Positions 9,306-23,541 of a DNA stretch of 64,000 nt are shown piece after piece (within the stretch, counting starts at the first letter, position 1; each line of letters starts with the position of its first letter). The DNA is taken from contig CM066307.1 in the NCBI GenBank assembly GCA_033807695.1, positions 3,410,001 through 3,474,000 on the forward strand. The letters are read 5' to 3'. Below the pieces are notes generated by a model. It did no database searches and was not told the DNA's origin. It saw nothing but the letters and a program-made list of their open reading frames with translations. A program made the translations under genes and the position numbers. Source of the stretch: Daedaleopsis sinensis (taxonomy: Eukaryota; Basidiomycota; Agaricomycetes; Polyporales; Polyporaceae).

Positions 9306-12160
9306 GAGTCGCTAGTTCTCGGATCGCGTGTAGTAGCCACAGATGGAATGAGCGCTACCACTGGCGCACCAATCGCGAGGCTGAGATCCCGAGAGGGACG
9401 GCTATGGACCTGGAGGGCGGCGCTGTCCGAAACAGGTCAGTAGCACCGGGCGGGCCGTCACGGGTGGGCAGTACTACGGTAAGTACCATGTACTACAGTA
9501 TGCGAGTCGAAATATAGTCGTTCTACTACTACGCAGCGCCGTGCCGTGCGCGAATCGGGCCGCGCGCCGCGCGCCGAGTCCTGCATGAGAGCCTGAGCAC
9601 AGGTCCGCCTGGCAGAGATCGAGGTAAATGTCAGTATCGCGACTGGCGTGAACTCTGCTGTGCATACGCACAGTGCGAGTCCCGTCGATCGGAGTCGAGT
9701 CGGCGCTGTGAACAAGGGTCTGGGATAAGACGGATAAGACAGGACAGATGCGAATGGACGTAGCGTGAGGGACGTACCCTGGCTGGGCCGGCAGTGAACG
9801 GGACCGCGACAGTTGCCTATGAGTACAGCAAAGTTAATACTATCCGAGAAGAGACGGTCCACAAGTCAATTAAGTCACTCGTAATTGCATGTCACAGTCA
9901 TGCGCGCTCCAGCGTGCAAGTAGCGGCGGCATACACGGTGCGCGAGCGTAAAGAAGGGAGGGAGAGAAGAAGGATGGAGGAGGGGGAAAGGGAGAAGTGG
10001 GGGAGAGGTGAGTGTTGGGAGACTCGTCGAGTCTGAGGGCCTACTTGTATCTCGCGAGCTTGGTCTGTGCGCAATCCCCACGGTCAGCAGACCTGACCGT
10101 GAGGAAGTGACAACAGCTCACTTCTCACGCACCCTTCAGACATGGCGGGGGCGGGACCAACCAGAACGCTGCACGAGAGAGGACCCTGCGCGTGAGGACG
10201 GGAATGGCGCAGGTTCCGAGATCGGAGGAGCATGGAACGTTCTCCGCTATCTTCGCGTAGTAGCGCAGGCGCTCGGCTAATGTGTGATGCAATTTGTGCT
10301 GTAATGCCGTTGTAAATTAGGGCGGAAGGGGCAGGAGGAGAGGGTCCTGCACGGATAACACCGTCCGGACTATTTCTGGCTGTTTCGGCGGAGTTTGGCT
10401 CAACAGAGACGTCTATCTCATGTATTACACATATGGGGGCTGTCAACTAGCATTTATGCAGTCAGTACTGCACCAATGGCCCTGTAATATTCGCATATCA
10501 GTCAGCAATCTCGAAGTTCTAAGTAGATAAACGCCGGGCGGTGAATATGGCCGTCCGCATTTGGGCATTGGCTAGCGCTCTTCCCGCGCCTGGCGCTGAC
10601 TTCGCCTCAGGCTGCCACCTCCGCCGTTCAACTTCCCGCCGTTCCCGCGTCATCAACGTCCGTGCGAACGGCCAAACTTACCTTGCACCTGTGATGTGAT
10701 GCTCAGGATTCAGCTAGCTACTAGTATACTCTGCCTGCTGTAATAGTACATGCACACTTGGACTCGAGCTTCTTGAAGCTCTTGAGTCAGAGGTATAGAA
10801 CTTACACACGAGTCCGTAGACACATTCTGGCTGCTACAGACATCAATAATATGTCCCGTTTCTCTGCACAAGGCAAGAGAAACTCTTCAGATCAACAGGA
10901 CTGCTCCGTCCGATGTTGGTCAGCCCCAACAGTCTGGCACAAGAGTCGTACGAGTATGGGAGGACATCGGCACCATGACTCACTCCAAGTCATTACACTT
11001 GCCATGTGTACGCGACCGTGACGGGTGGGAACAAGCGATTGGCTAAGCTGTTTCGGGTCCAGACACGGTCACCAATTCTACCGAACAGAATATAGACTAG
11101 TCCGGTTGCTGTGATATCACAGACGGAGCACAGCAGTTGCTACTAGAGTTATGATAGTGAGACAGTCACCCTGGTGATCTTGTGATTTGCAAAGGATGTA
11201 CCATGATTGAGATTTCACCAGTCTGTCGGAACTTGAAGCGGATGAACTTGCAGCGCACATGGGACTCTGTCTTGTGGAACTTGAGCATAATTTGTACCGA
11301 GTCTACCATAGAGTACAGGGTGTGGTAATCTAACAGGCTCTAGAGAGATGGGGGCAAGTCGAACAGCGGAATTGATGCCAGGCAAGGAACTCGCACAAGC
11401 CAATGGTATGCGAGCTGAGCTTGAACCATGAACCCTGACGTGCCCATCACAGTCGCTTCCGTGTCGAAAGAAGGGTGTTCCGCACGGGCAGGTGGAAGGA
11501 GAGCGACTGCCGGTATGTCATCGCATCCCGAGTCCCGAGTGTACCGTGTCCGGAAGCGCAAGGAGCTTCGTGCTCACCTGGTGTGGTGCACCATTCGCAG
11601 GTTTAGTGAAAACGAGCATGAGATGGGGTAGCACACAGACGAGACTGGGACCATTCTGTTGCAGTGCGACGACTCCTCGTCTCGTGAGGTCAGAATGGGG
11701 TCAGGTACGAAGCAGCAGACCCTGAACTCCCATCACAGTCGCTTCGAGTGAGAATCAAGTCGGAGGCGATTCCACACGGACGGAGCAGGCTCAATGTGTG
11801 CTCATTCTGCCAACTTAGCTCTCTTTGGACGACCGGCACCCATGTGAAAGGGTTGTCGCGACAGGGATCGGGGGACAGAGTCAGCTGAGCTCACGCAACT
11901 TGCGTGAGCCGGTTCAATGGGAGCTGAGCAACGAACCGTGAACTACATACACAGTCGCGTCCAGTTCGAAACGAGTCGGAGGCGATTCAGCACACACAGA
12001 AGTCCGGTCCGCAAGCGCAAATGCTCCGCCCGCAGGCGGGGCAAGTACTTGGTCAGCAAGCTCAACTCGTTCATTCCGTCTTCCCACTTCCCACTCCCGT
12101 ATGTCGACGCATTCCGTTCTTCTGCTCTCGCACTGACCCTCTCCCGCACCGTGCAGCACA

Positions 12161-12882
12161 ATGGCACGACCTACCGGAACGACTGCGCAAGCCAAAGGCT
12201 CCCCGCGACGGGAGATCGCGAGACGGAGCCAGCTGCGCGTGCGCATGAACGCCGCACTCGGTGAGTTCCTTAATGCTCCCCGCGATGTGTGCGTCCCTGA
12301 CATCCTGCAGCCGTGCTCTCCGGAGTGCCCGACGCGACGATGTGCTGGACACTCGAGACATACGTCGCAGACGTCGTCCTCCGCTGCGGCGTCGAGCTAC
12401 TCGGCTTCCCACCCACCTACACGTTCGGGAACCTCAGCGTCCACGCGACCGGGCTCCGGCGCATCAGCCACCTCCTCACGCGCTGGGAGAGCGGCGTGAT
12501 GCGCTTCGTGAGCGTGTCCGACGAGAGGCGGCGGGCGGTCGCTGCGAGCCCGCTCCTGGCCGCCCCGAGTCCCCTGCTCGCCGACAAGCAGTCGACCGGG
12601 GGCCGTCCAGACATCAAGAGGCGTCGACGGCGGCCGGTGACAAACCCGAAGGGGCTGCCCGGACGGTACGAGCGGAACGGGCCGAAGTCGGCGCCGTTCG
12701 TCAGCGCAGAGGTCGAGGCGGCAGTCGAGGCGGAGACGGAGAGGGAGCGGGCGGAAGATCCGCTCGCGGAGCTCAGTGGGGACGAGGACTATCAGCGGTT
12801 CGTGCGCCGCGCTGAGAGGAGGCGGCGGCAGGTCCGGAGCATCGTGTCGAACCCAGTCGAGGGCTGGTTCCTGTTGTCGTAG
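12161..12882 (+). CDS. 223-aa basic/charged protein, array copy 2
   Basis: Exons 12161-12260 and 12311-12882. The predicted protein is identical to the copy at 2379-3100, with no silent or missense change noticed. Confidence 0.58.
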
Positions 12883-13686
12883 AGTACATCCTCAGTTAGA
12901 GTGTATCGGGCAGCGTCGTCGTCGTGCACAAAGTCGGGCAGTCAGTCTCGCGCGAAAGGCGGGGTCTGACGCGGAAGGCGGGCCCGAGTCTGCATGGCTC
13001 ACGCACGGTGCGCACACAGAGTAATGACGTACGTACCCGTAGACGTAGATGTTTGCGACGGAAACACGCGAGTTTCCATCGTGTCACATCTGCGTAAGAT
13101 CTAGGGCCGGGGAAAATATCTATCAGCCAGCAAATACAAACAAACGCGGCTGCGTAGCGATCGTCTTGCCGTCCCCGTCCCCTCGCAGACTGGGATCAGC
13201 AGCTCAGGAGCACACAATGCTGCTGAACTGCCCATCCCAGTCAGCGGGCGACCGCCGTGCAGCGGCGCGAACGTGTTCGAGAGCACACGCGGCAGCGCAG
13301 GGGGGCAGGGGAGCTTGGGCCGCTTGGGGACAGTCCCTGGCTCCCGGCCGAGTCGTCGGAGATCGACTGGTGGAGATCTGGGGAGGTTAATAAGTGCAAT
13401 CAGACACCGCTTTCGTGTCACACGAGCGCGCACCTGTCGCTCCCGAGTCCCTTCTCTACCCCTGCCCCCATCTACGCCAGCTGGTGCCCTTCCCTTTCCT
13501 CCCACCTTCGTCCTCGTCCTCGCCGCAGGCGCCACGCTCCGTGAACCGTACGTCGTCTACACCGATCCACCCGGTACTCGACTCTCACTGACGCGTCTCC
13601 CAGGTCTCGACACGCGCGCCCTGCAAGCCAGCGACGTAGTTGGTCCCCCTCCGGATCGTCGAACGTACGCGTTCCGGCACGCTCTG

Positions 13687-13734
13687 GCGCACTCGGGGCG
13701 CTCTGTGGACGTCCACAGAGCGTGTCGAGTGCGC
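13687..13734. repeat. 48-bp near-perfect palindrome, copy 2
   Basis: Identical to the structure at 3905-3952; perfect core at 13699-13722. Confidence 0.9.
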
Positions 13735-16030
13735 CGGGCACGCTCGAGCCGTCTGTGCAACAGTTGCGCATGAGACGGCCTCGGACTCGCCTGTTCGTGA
13801 GGGCTCAGGTCCACAACACGCGGTGGTCGACGTGCAGAGCGCGGGACTCGTTCGGCGGGACGACGGAGATGGTTGGGGCATCCCCGGCTCTGCTTGAAGA
13901 TCCGCGCTGGCTTGAAGCACGATCTCGACGCGTGGGGGCGGCGCAGGGAACGGGGGGAATGTGAGCCAGACGTTGGCCCCGCTGCAGCCTGTCGGTCGGC
14001 CAGGCGGGTGCTGCGGTAGGGCCCGACGCGTCTGTGGCGCCACTCGCGGTCGCTTCCCGAGGGAGGCGACGGTGTGCACGCCCGACGGACGACGTGGTGC
14101 GCGAGTCGTCTGCACGAGAGCCGGGGGTGCTCGTGCGGGGTGAAACTTACCTGCGATGTGAGATCGGTACGAGCGCGCGGGGCACCGCGTCGCCAACCCC
14201 GGAGCACTCTGACGCTCTCTGCAGATCATGCAGAGCGCGTCGAAGCGTTCGGAAAGCCTCGCGAGCGGTGGCCGGACTCCGAGTCCGGAGGGACTCGGCT
14301 GTTCGTTTATGTGGGGCACACGCGCGGGACCGTCTCGAACGTACCTGGGCGGGCCGGAGCCATGCACGTCTTGAGCGCATGCGCAGCGGCAAGGAGCGTG
14401 CGGACTTGCTATTAACCGGGCGCGTGCGCGTGCGAGCACGGTACAGGGCGTCCGGTGCACGGTACAGCGCACCGTTCGCGCATTCTGCGCCGTCGCACCG
14501 GATCTGCGGGGTACCCGGGGCACGGTACAAGGCGTTCGTGCACGGTACAGAGAGTCCGGGGCACGGTACAGCGCGTCCAGCGCGTCCGGGAACGGTACAG
14601 CGCGTTCTGCGCCGTGTCCACTCGCGCAAGCGGGCCCCGGGGTCGTTGCTGTCCCGGATGGGCCCGAACGCGGGTGGCTACTGCGTCTCGAGGACGCTGA
14701 GCGAGGCGAAGAGTCGTCCAAGCGACGAGCCCGGGCGACGCGGATGGTATCTTGAACTCCTCTAAGGTCAGTTCCCGGTTCTCTGTGCGGCATGGGCGAG
14801 ACACTGACCTTGATCATCAGTACAGGACGCGGCTCACGCACTCCAGCGGGGACGTCCGGGTGAAGATGTACGGCACGGAGAGGGCAGGTGGCTTGAGGTA
14901 GTCGGACTGGTGCGTACCTGCGTTCTGAACCTCTCACGGCGATCTCTCATTCGCACTCTCACTCGCGGCCTGATACAGACGGTCGGGACGTGCTGGAGAG
15001 CCAGAGCGCGTGGATGCGAATCCGGAAGGGAAGAGCAGGGCGGGGTGGGGGAGAACGGAACGGGAGGACACTTACTGGTACGTGTGCGCATTGTCTTCTA
15101 GCGGAATCTGGGAGAGAGCGGGGGAGGATGGTGGTGGTCGGAGGACAAGAGGGACGGGTGATAGGCGCCCGTCCGGCGTGCTTGCAATCTCGGCGTGCGG
15201 AGGCAAGTCGCGAGGCCGGTACGTGTTCGCACTCAATTCGAAGGACGGGGGCGCACGTTTAAGTGCCTGACGCAGCCATTTCGTCGCGGGTCGGGAGGGA
15301 GGACGGCGGTAGAAGTTGGCGGACGAGGAAGCGACTTGGATGGCGTTGTGCTTGGAATTTCAGCGGGCGGCGACTGGTGAGTGCTTACATTCTGTCTCGA
15401 GTGGCGGGAACCACGCGGGTGCGTCCAAGATGCAAGTCGCGCCGCCGTTCCGGAGAGGACGCGGGTGCATGTAAGATGCAGGTCGCAGCCGTTCCGGAGA
15501 GGAAGATGGTGGTGGTCGGAGGACGAGAGGGACGCACAATAGACGCCCATGCGTCGTTCGAGAATCTGCGTTTCTGGCGGGAGCTGCTCAGTAGAATAGA
15601 GACTCCGTACGTGTAGAATACATGCATATACTCACCTAAACATGCCCTATGTGCTGCTGCCTTCCTGCTGCCTTCCTGTACGCTGCACACCTCAAGGAGG
15701 GCCGCACACCCTCCGTACACGCTGCACACCCTCCGTACAGGCTACGCCCCTCGGACGGGTATAATAGTGTGTATAGGCACTGTCGTTTGGATTCCAGACG
15801 GTACGTTTGCGTGCGCGAGACGGCCCGGCGGCGCGGAGTCCGAGTCTGAGTGCGTGCGTGGCAGGGGACGCGACGGGCGCCAACGCCGGGAGGGCAAGTT
15901 GGGAGGAGGAGGAGGAGTGTATTTCGGAGCGAAGAGCGGAGGCGGAGACGGAGAGCGGAGAGCGCGGAGAGAGCTTGGGACTTGAGAGAGGCACTGCGAG
16001 CGACTCGAGAGGGAGCGAGAGCGTTTGCAG

Positions 16031-16105
16031 TGTGCGGCGTTCGGTGCGGGCTGAGTGTGCGGCGTTCGGTGCGGGCTGAGTGTGCGGCGTTCGGTGCGGG
16101 CTGAG
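16031..16105. repeat. 25-bp tandem repeat, 3 units (copy 2)
   Basis: Same minisatellite as at 6249-6298 but with three exact units. It alone accounts for the 25-bp greater length of copy 2 and is a ready marker for that copy. Confidence 0.95.
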
Positions 16106-16536
16106 TGTCTGACATGCACACTGCCCATACGAGAAGTGGTGCAAGTCGACGGATAATTGGAATTTGTCGATCCAATTGAACGAGACGACCGAGGACACCT
16201 GTTGACCTGCAGAGAAGACGCAGCCCATGGAGCGCTAAACCGATTTCCGGGCGTTACCCCGCACTAAGTAATACGTCATCCACCTCCTCCTCATCCACGT
16301 GTTTGGTAAAGCGCTTGCCATAAATGGTAAGACGGAAATGATCAACTTCTTTCCAGAATCCAGAGGCACGCTAGGGCACGCTCCAATGACATACACCCGT
16401 CCTCGACGCGGATATATATCCCCCACCTCGACCCCTCTACGCATCACCGAATCCCCTGCTAACGACTTTACACACGGCCCACATCTCATCATCTTCCCTC
16501 CCACTCTCCTGCCTCCCCTCCTCCCCGTCTTCGTCA

Positions 16537-17979
16537 ATGGCGACCCGCACGGCGACATTCATCGACTACGTCGACACACCAGGCAGTGAGCAGAGCGCGT
16601 ACTTCGACGCCCCGGTCATGATATTCAACAAGAAGTCAGCCGAGACGCTCCCTATGATCACTGAAGCCAAGACTCCCCCACGCCGCTTCGTCGAGAACCT
16701 TCCAGGGGCGTACGACACCGACGAGGACAGAGAGCAGGACGGCGCGACCGTCATCCGCGACGCATCTGTCAAGATCCCCCGCGACCCCAATGTCGGCAAC
16801 GCGCCCACGGCAAGAGACGAGGAAGCAGTGGACGATGCAGAGGACGACGCGCTCGGTGACGGCGGGCGCTTCAAAGCGTCTCATCACCGCTCCTCGTCCG
16901 TCGCGGTCACGGACTCGGGCTACGGCTCGGGCTCGAACCTGCACGGCGCACGCCCGCAGTCCCGCGCGTCGCAGGCGAGCGACAAGATGGAGCCGATCCC
17001 CATCCTCTGGACCGAGTCCCCGCAGAAAACGCGCAACCCCGCCCTTTCCGCCGCTCACGACGACGACGGCGGCGAGAGACCGAGGAAGGACAGCCCGTTC
17101 AAGCGCACGTCGTCGCTCCGCTCGTTCCGCTCGATAGGCCCCCGCTCGAGCCTCGCGGACCAGGAGCGGGCGAGCATCAGGACTGCGCCGAGTGGCATGG
17201 ACAAGAGCACGTTGCGGAGGCGCAGGATCACTTTGAGCGGGGGGAGCTTCGCTAGCGGGGCCGGCACGGTCGGCCCTGCGGCGAGCCCGGACCTCGACGA
17301 CGCGTTCCACGCTCGCAGCCGCAGCGCGGAGCTCTCGTTGACGGACAAGCAGAAGGCGAAGTTGACCAAGTCTCAGAGTGAGTGGCTTCTCCATGCACGC
17401 CCATTTGGGGTAGGCTGACTGAGTGTTGTGTGTGGTACAGTCAAGGAGGGCAAGAAGGTCGCGAAGATCATCGTCGCTGAGGGCAAGGCGGAGCAGAAGG
17501 CACTCGACGACGCGCTCAGAGAGCTCTCCGATCTGCAGAAGATGCAGAAGGCCGCAGTCAAGGTACGTCTTCCATCGAGACCAGTAGGTCTATCGACACA
17601 CTCCCTGACACGTCCATCCACAGGAGGAGAGCAAGGCGTACTCATCGTACTCGAAGACCCTCCGCGACTTCCACAAGGTCGAGCTCGAGTTCTTCGCCGC
17701 CCGCGCCAAGTACGAGCGGGCGCAAGCGGACCTCCGCGCGCAGGAGGACGCGCGCGACGCCTCCCGCAGCCATGCCCGCGAGACGACCGAGATGCTGCAG
17801 GAGAAGAACCGGGAGGTCGAGTGGCTCAGGGCGCAGAAGTCCGTCGACGACGTGAGTGCTTGTTTTCGCTGTCGCTCCGCGACATTCATCTTGCTGACTT
17901 GGACGTAATGCAGCGCGAGCGCGAGGCCACGTCGCGAAGCGCAGCGCCGCGTCTCCGCGTGCCACCGGGGGACAGATGA
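16537..17979 (+). CDS. Coiled-coil protein with chimeric C-terminus, array copy 2
   Basis: Exons 16537-17377, 17441-17562, 17624-17851 and 17914-17979. Same fused end as copy 1 (junction 17929/17930). The single A at 17107 changes Ala191 to Thr, the only missense difference noticed among the copies in the shared coding part. Confidence 0.7.
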
Positions 17980-19112
17980 AGAGGCCTGTGGCGCCAAAGA
18001 CCCCGATTAAGCCGGCGGTGCGTGTGCCATCCGAGTCCGACGTCAAAGATGGTTCGGGGTGATTGATATGACCGCTTTTGTGCCGCAGGACGTGCTGACG
18101 GACGCGGACCACTGCGACACTCAAGTCACGCTCGACTGCATCCGCGCGCTGTACGACTTCCAGCCGAATCTGCAGGCGACCGACCAGAACACGGTCGGGG
18201 TCGGTGAGTGCCGCTGCGTCGTCGTTTTGGGTGAGGCTGACGAGAGCACACGGCAGTCGAACTCGCGGACCAGACGCTGTCGCCGAACGATCTCACGACG
18301 TTCTTCCAGAAGTTCGCGACGGATTCGGTGAACACGCAGCCCACGCTCGTGAGCATCGACGGGGGTGCGCCTTATTGTTGCACTCACGGTGTCCTGTGCT
18401 GCAACTGACGCGGCGCACGCAGGCACTATCAATGCGGACGAGACCGACCCGAACCTGATCGGGGAGTCGAACCTGGACTTTGAGCTCTTGATGGGTCTCC
18501 TCGGCAAGGACCAGGAGGTCAAGCTGTACCAAGTCGGCGGCAGTACGTCCTGCACCACAGAGTCCATCCGCATCTCTGGCTGACCGCGCGTGTGCAGGTA
18601 GCTCGTTCAACCTCCTCCTGGACGCCATCGACAACGTCAACGACGGCTTTTGCGGCTTCGACGGCGGCGACGACCCCGACTTCGACTTCGTGGACGCGGG
18701 CACGACCGAGGACTGCGGCAACAAGCCCCCCTCGTTCGTCTACTCGGTCTCGTACGCCGGCGGCGAGGACTTCCCCGCGCAGTACATGCAGCGCCAGTGC
18801 ACCGAGTACGGCAAGGTGCGCCCATCCCGCCTCTGCCCCCTCATTAACATTAACCTTGCCCATTGCTCATTACTCGCCCCGCTACAGCTCGGCCTACTGG
18901 GCATGACCTTCTTCTACGCGTCCGGCGACAACGGCGTCGCGTCGAACGCAGACGGCCTCTGCCTGCAGGCGGACGGGAGCACCGCCGCGGGCACGGGCAA
19001 CTTCCTCCCGAACTTCCCCGCGACGTGCCAGTACGTGACCGCCGTCGGCGCGACGCAGGTCGACGCGGGCAAGGGCGTGTCCGACCCGGAGGTCGCCCCG
19101 ACGCGCTTCGGC
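17930..19112 (+). pseudogene. Truncated sedolisin fragment, array copy 2
   Basis: Same fragment and same differences from the intact gene as at 8123-9305, so the substitutions were present before the units multiplied or were homogenised. Confidence 0.93.
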
Positions 19113-21967
19113 GAGTCGCTAGTTCTCGGATCGCGTGTAGTAGCCACAGATGGAATGAGCGCTACCACTGGCGCACCAATCGCGAGGCTGAGATCCCGAG
19201 AGGGACGGCTATGGACCTGGAGGGCGGCGCTGTCCGAAACAGGTCAGTAGCACCGGGCGGGCCGTCACGGGTGGGCAGTACTACGGTAAGTACCATGTAC
19301 TACAGTATGCGAGTCGAAATATAGTCGTTCTACTACTACGCAGCGCCGTGCCGTGCGCGAATCGGGCCGCGCGCCGCGCGCCGAGTCCTGCATGAGAGCC
19401 TGAGCACAGGTCCGCCTGGCAGAGATCGAGGTAAATGTCAGTATCGCGACTGGCGTGAACTCTGCTGTGCATACGCACAGTGCGAGTCCCGTCGATCGGA
19501 GTCGAGTCGGCGCTGTGAACAAGGGTCTGGGATAAGACGGATAAGACAGGACAGATGCGAATGGACGTAGCGTGAGGGACGTACCCTGGCTGGGCCGGCA
19601 GTGAACGGGACCGCGACAGTTGCCTATGAGTACAGCAAAGTTAATACTATCCGAGAAGAGACGGTCCACAAGTCAATTAAGTCACTCGTAATTGCATGTC
19701 ACAGTCATGCGCGCTCCAGCGTGCAAGTAGCGGCGGCATACACGGTGCGCGAGCGTAAAGAAGGGAGGGAGAGAAGAAGGATGGAGGAGGGGGAAAGGGA
19801 GAAGTGGGGGAGAGGTGAGTGTTGGGAGACTCGTCGAGTCTGAGGGCCTACTTGTATCTCGCGAGCTTGGTCTGTGCGCAATCCCCACGGTCAGCAGACC
19901 TGACCGTGAGGAAGTGACAACAGCTCACTTCTCACGCACCCTTCAGACATGGCGGGGGCGGGACCAACCAGAACGCTGCACGAGAGAGGACCCTGCGCGT
20001 GAGGACGGGAATGGCGCAGGTTCCGAGATCGGAGGAGCATGGAACGTTCTCCGCTATCTTCGCGTAGTAGCGCAGGCGCTCGGCTAATGTGTGATGCAAT
20101 TTGTGCTGTAATGCCGTTGTAAATTAGGGCGGAAGGGGCAGGAGGAGAGGGTCCTGCACGGATAACACCGTCCGGACTATTTCTGGCTGTTTCGGCGGAG
20201 TTTGGCTCAACAGAGACGTCTATCTCATGTATTACACATATGGGGGCTGTCAACTAGCATTTATGCAGTCAGTACTGCACCAATGGCCCTGTAATATTCG
20301 CATATCAGTCAGCAATCTCGAAGTTCTAAGTAGATAAACGCCGGGCGGTGAATATGGCCGTCCGCATTTGGGCATTGGCTAGCGCTCTTCCCGCGCCTGG
20401 CGCTGACTTCGCCTCAGGCTGCCACCTCCGCCGTTCAACTTCCCGCCGTTCCCGCGTCATCAACGTCCGTGCGAACGGCCAAACTTACCTTGCACCTGTG
20501 ATGTGATGCTCAGGATTCAGCTAGCTACTAGTATACTCTGCCTGCTGTAATAGTACATGCACACTTGGACTCGAGCTTCTTGAAGCTCTTGAGTCAGAGG
20601 TATAGAACTTACACACGAGTCCGTAGACACATTCTGGCTGCTACAGACATCAATAATATGTCCCGTTTCTCTGCACAAGGCAAGAGAAACTCTTCAGATC
20701 AACAGGACTGCTCCGTCCGATGTTGGTCAGCCCCAACAGTCTGGCACAAGAGTCGTACGAGTATGGGAGGACATCGGCACCATGACTCACTCCAAGTCAT
20801 TACACTTGCCATGTGTACGCGACCGTGACGGGTGGGAACAAGCGATTGGCTAAGCTGTTTCGGGTCCAGACACGGTCACCAATTCTACCGAACAGAATAT
20901 AGACTAGTCCGGTTGCTGTGATATCACAGACGGAGCACAGCAGTTGCTACTAGAGTTATGATAGTGAGACAGTCACCCTGGTGATCTTGTGATTTGCAAA
21001 GGATGTACCATGATTGAGATTTCACCAGTCTGTCGGAACTTGAAGCGGATGAACTTGCAGCGCACATGGGACTCTGTCTTGTGGAACTTGAGCATAATTT
21101 GTACCGAGTCTACCATAGAGTACAGGGTGTGGTAATCTAACAGGCTCTAGAGAGATGGGGGCAAGTCGAACAGCGGAATTGATGCCAGGCAAGGAACTCG
21201 CACAAGCCAATGGTATGCGAGCTGAGCTTGAACCATGAACCCTGACGTGCCCATCACAGTCGCTTCCGTGTCGAAAGAAGGGTGTTCCGCACGGGCAGGT
21301 GGAAGGAGAGCGACTGCCGGTATGTCATCGCATCCCGAGTCCCGAGTGTACCGTGTCCGGAAGCGCAAGGAGCTTCGTGCTCACCTGGTGTGGTGCACCA
21401 TTCGCAGGTTTAGTGAAAACGAGCATGAGATGGGGTAGCACACAGACGAGACTGGGACCATTCTGTTGCAGTGCGACGACTCCTCGTCTCGTGAGGTCAG
21501 AATGGGGTCAGGTACGAAGCAGCAGACCCTGAACTCCCATCACAGTCGCTTCGAGTGAGAATCAAGTCGGAGGCGATTCCACACGGACGGAGCAGGCTCA
21601 ATGTGTGCTCATTCTGCCAACTTAGCTCTCTTTGGACGACCGGCACCCATGTGAAAGGGTTGTCGCGACAGGGATCGGGGGACAGAGTCAGCTGAGCTCA
21701 CGCAACTTGCGTGAGCCGGTTCAATGGGAGCTGAGCAACGAACCGTGAACTACATACACAGTCGCGTCCAGTTCGAAACGAGTCGGAGGCGATTCAGCAC
21801 ACACAGAAGTCCGGTCCGCAAGCGCAAATGCTCCGCCCGCAGGCGGGGCAAGTACTTGGTCAGCAAGCTCAACTCGTTCATTCCGTCTTCCCACTTCCCA
21901 CTCCCGTATGTCGACGCATTCCGTTCTTCTGCTCTCGCACTGACCCTCTCCCGCACCGTGCAGCACA

Positions 21968-22689
21968 ATGGCACGACCTACCGGAACGACTGCGCAAGCC
22001 AAAGGCTCCCCGCGACGGGAGATCGCGAGACGGAGCCAGCTGCGCGTGCGCATGAACGCCGCACTCGGTGAGTTCCTTAATGCTCCCCGCGATGTGTGCG
22101 TCCCTGACATCCTGCAGCCGTGCTCTCCGGAGTGCCCGACGCGACGATGTGCTGGACACTCGAGACATACGTCGCAGACGTCGTCCTCCGCTGCGGCGTC
22201 GAGCTACTCGGCTTCCCACCCACCTACACGTTCGGGAACCTCAGCGTCCACGCGACCGGGCTCCGGCGCATCAGCCACCTCCTCACGCGCTGGGAGAGCG
22301 GCGTGATGCGCTTCGTGAGCGTGTCCGACGAGAGGCGGCGGGCGGTCGCTGCGAGCCCGCTCCTGGCCGCCCCGAGTCCCCTGCTCGCCGACAAGCAGTC
22401 GACCGGGGGCCGTCCAGACATCAAGAGGCGTCGACGGCGGCCGGTGACAAACCCGAAGGGGCTGCCCGGACGGTACGAGCGGAACGGGCCGAAGTCGGCG
22501 CCGTTCGTCAGCGCAGAGGTCGAGGCGGCAGTCGAGGCGGAGACGGAGAGGGAGCGGGCGGAAGATCCGCTCGCGGAGCTCAGTGGGGACGAGGACTATC
22601 AGCGGTTCGTGCGCCGCGCTGAGAGGAGGCGGCGGCAGGTCCGGAGCATCGTGTCGAACCCAGTCGAGGGCTGGTTCCTGTTGTCGTAG
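21968..22689 (+). CDS. 223-aa basic/charged protein, array copy 3
   Basis: Exons 21968-22067 and 22118-22689. The predicted protein is identical to the other copies, so four potentially active copies of this unknown gene sit in the window. Confidence 0.58.
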
Positions 22690-23493
22690 AGTACATCCTC
22701 AGTTAGAGTGTATCGGGCAGCGTCGTCGTCGTGCACAAAGTCGGGCAGTCAGTCTCGCGCGAAAGGCGGGGTCTGACGCGGAAGGCGGGCCCGAGTCTGC
22801 ATGGCTCACGCACGGTGCGCACACAGAGTAATGACGTACGTACCCGTAGACGTAGATGTTTGCGACGGAAACACGCGAGTTTCCATCGTGTCACATCTGC
22901 GTAAGATCTAGGGCCGGGGAAAATATCTATCAGCCAGCAAATACAAACAAACGCGGCTGCGTAGCGATCGTCTTGCCGTCCCCGTCCCCTCGCAGACTGG
23001 GATCAGCAGCTCAGGAGCACACAATGCTGCTGAACTGCCCATCCCAGTCAGCGGGCGACCGCCGTGCAGCGGCGCGAACGTGTTCGAGAGCACACGCGGC
23101 AGCGCAGGGGGGCAGGGGAGCTTGGGCCGCTTGGGGACAGTCCCTGGCTCCCGGCCGAGTCGTCGGAGATCGACTGGTGGAGATCTGGGGAGGTTAATAA
23201 GTGCAATCAGACACCGCTTTCGTGTCACACGAGCGCGCACCTGTCGCTCCCGAGTCCCTTCTCTACCCCTGCCCCCATCTACGCCAGCTGGTGCCCTTCC
23301 CTTTCCTCCCACCTTCGTCCTCGTCCTCGCCGCAGGCGCCACGCTCCGTGAACCGTACGTCGTCTACACCGATCCACCCGGTACTCGACTCTCACTGACG
23401 CGTCTCCCAGGTCTCGACACGCGCGCCCTGCAAGCCAGCGACGTAGTTGGTCCCCCTCCGGATCGTCGAACGTACGCGTTCCGGCACGCTCTG

Positions 23494-23541
23494 GCGCACT
23501 CGGGGCGCTCTGTGGACGTCCACAGAGCGTGTCGAGTGCGC
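23494..23541. repeat. 48-bp near-perfect palindrome, copy 3
   Basis: Identical to the structure at 3905-3952; perfect core at 23506-23529. Confidence 0.9.

Larger units (their letters stand above)
9306..19112 (+). repeat. Tandem array unit, copy 2 (complete, 9807 bp)
   Basis: Complete unit between two sedolisin-fragment junctions. It is 25 bp longer than copy 3 because a 25-bp minisatellite at 16031-16105 has three units instead of two. One further difference was seen: A at 17107 where the other copies have G, which changes Ala191 to Thr in the coiled-coil gene. Confidence 0.97.
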
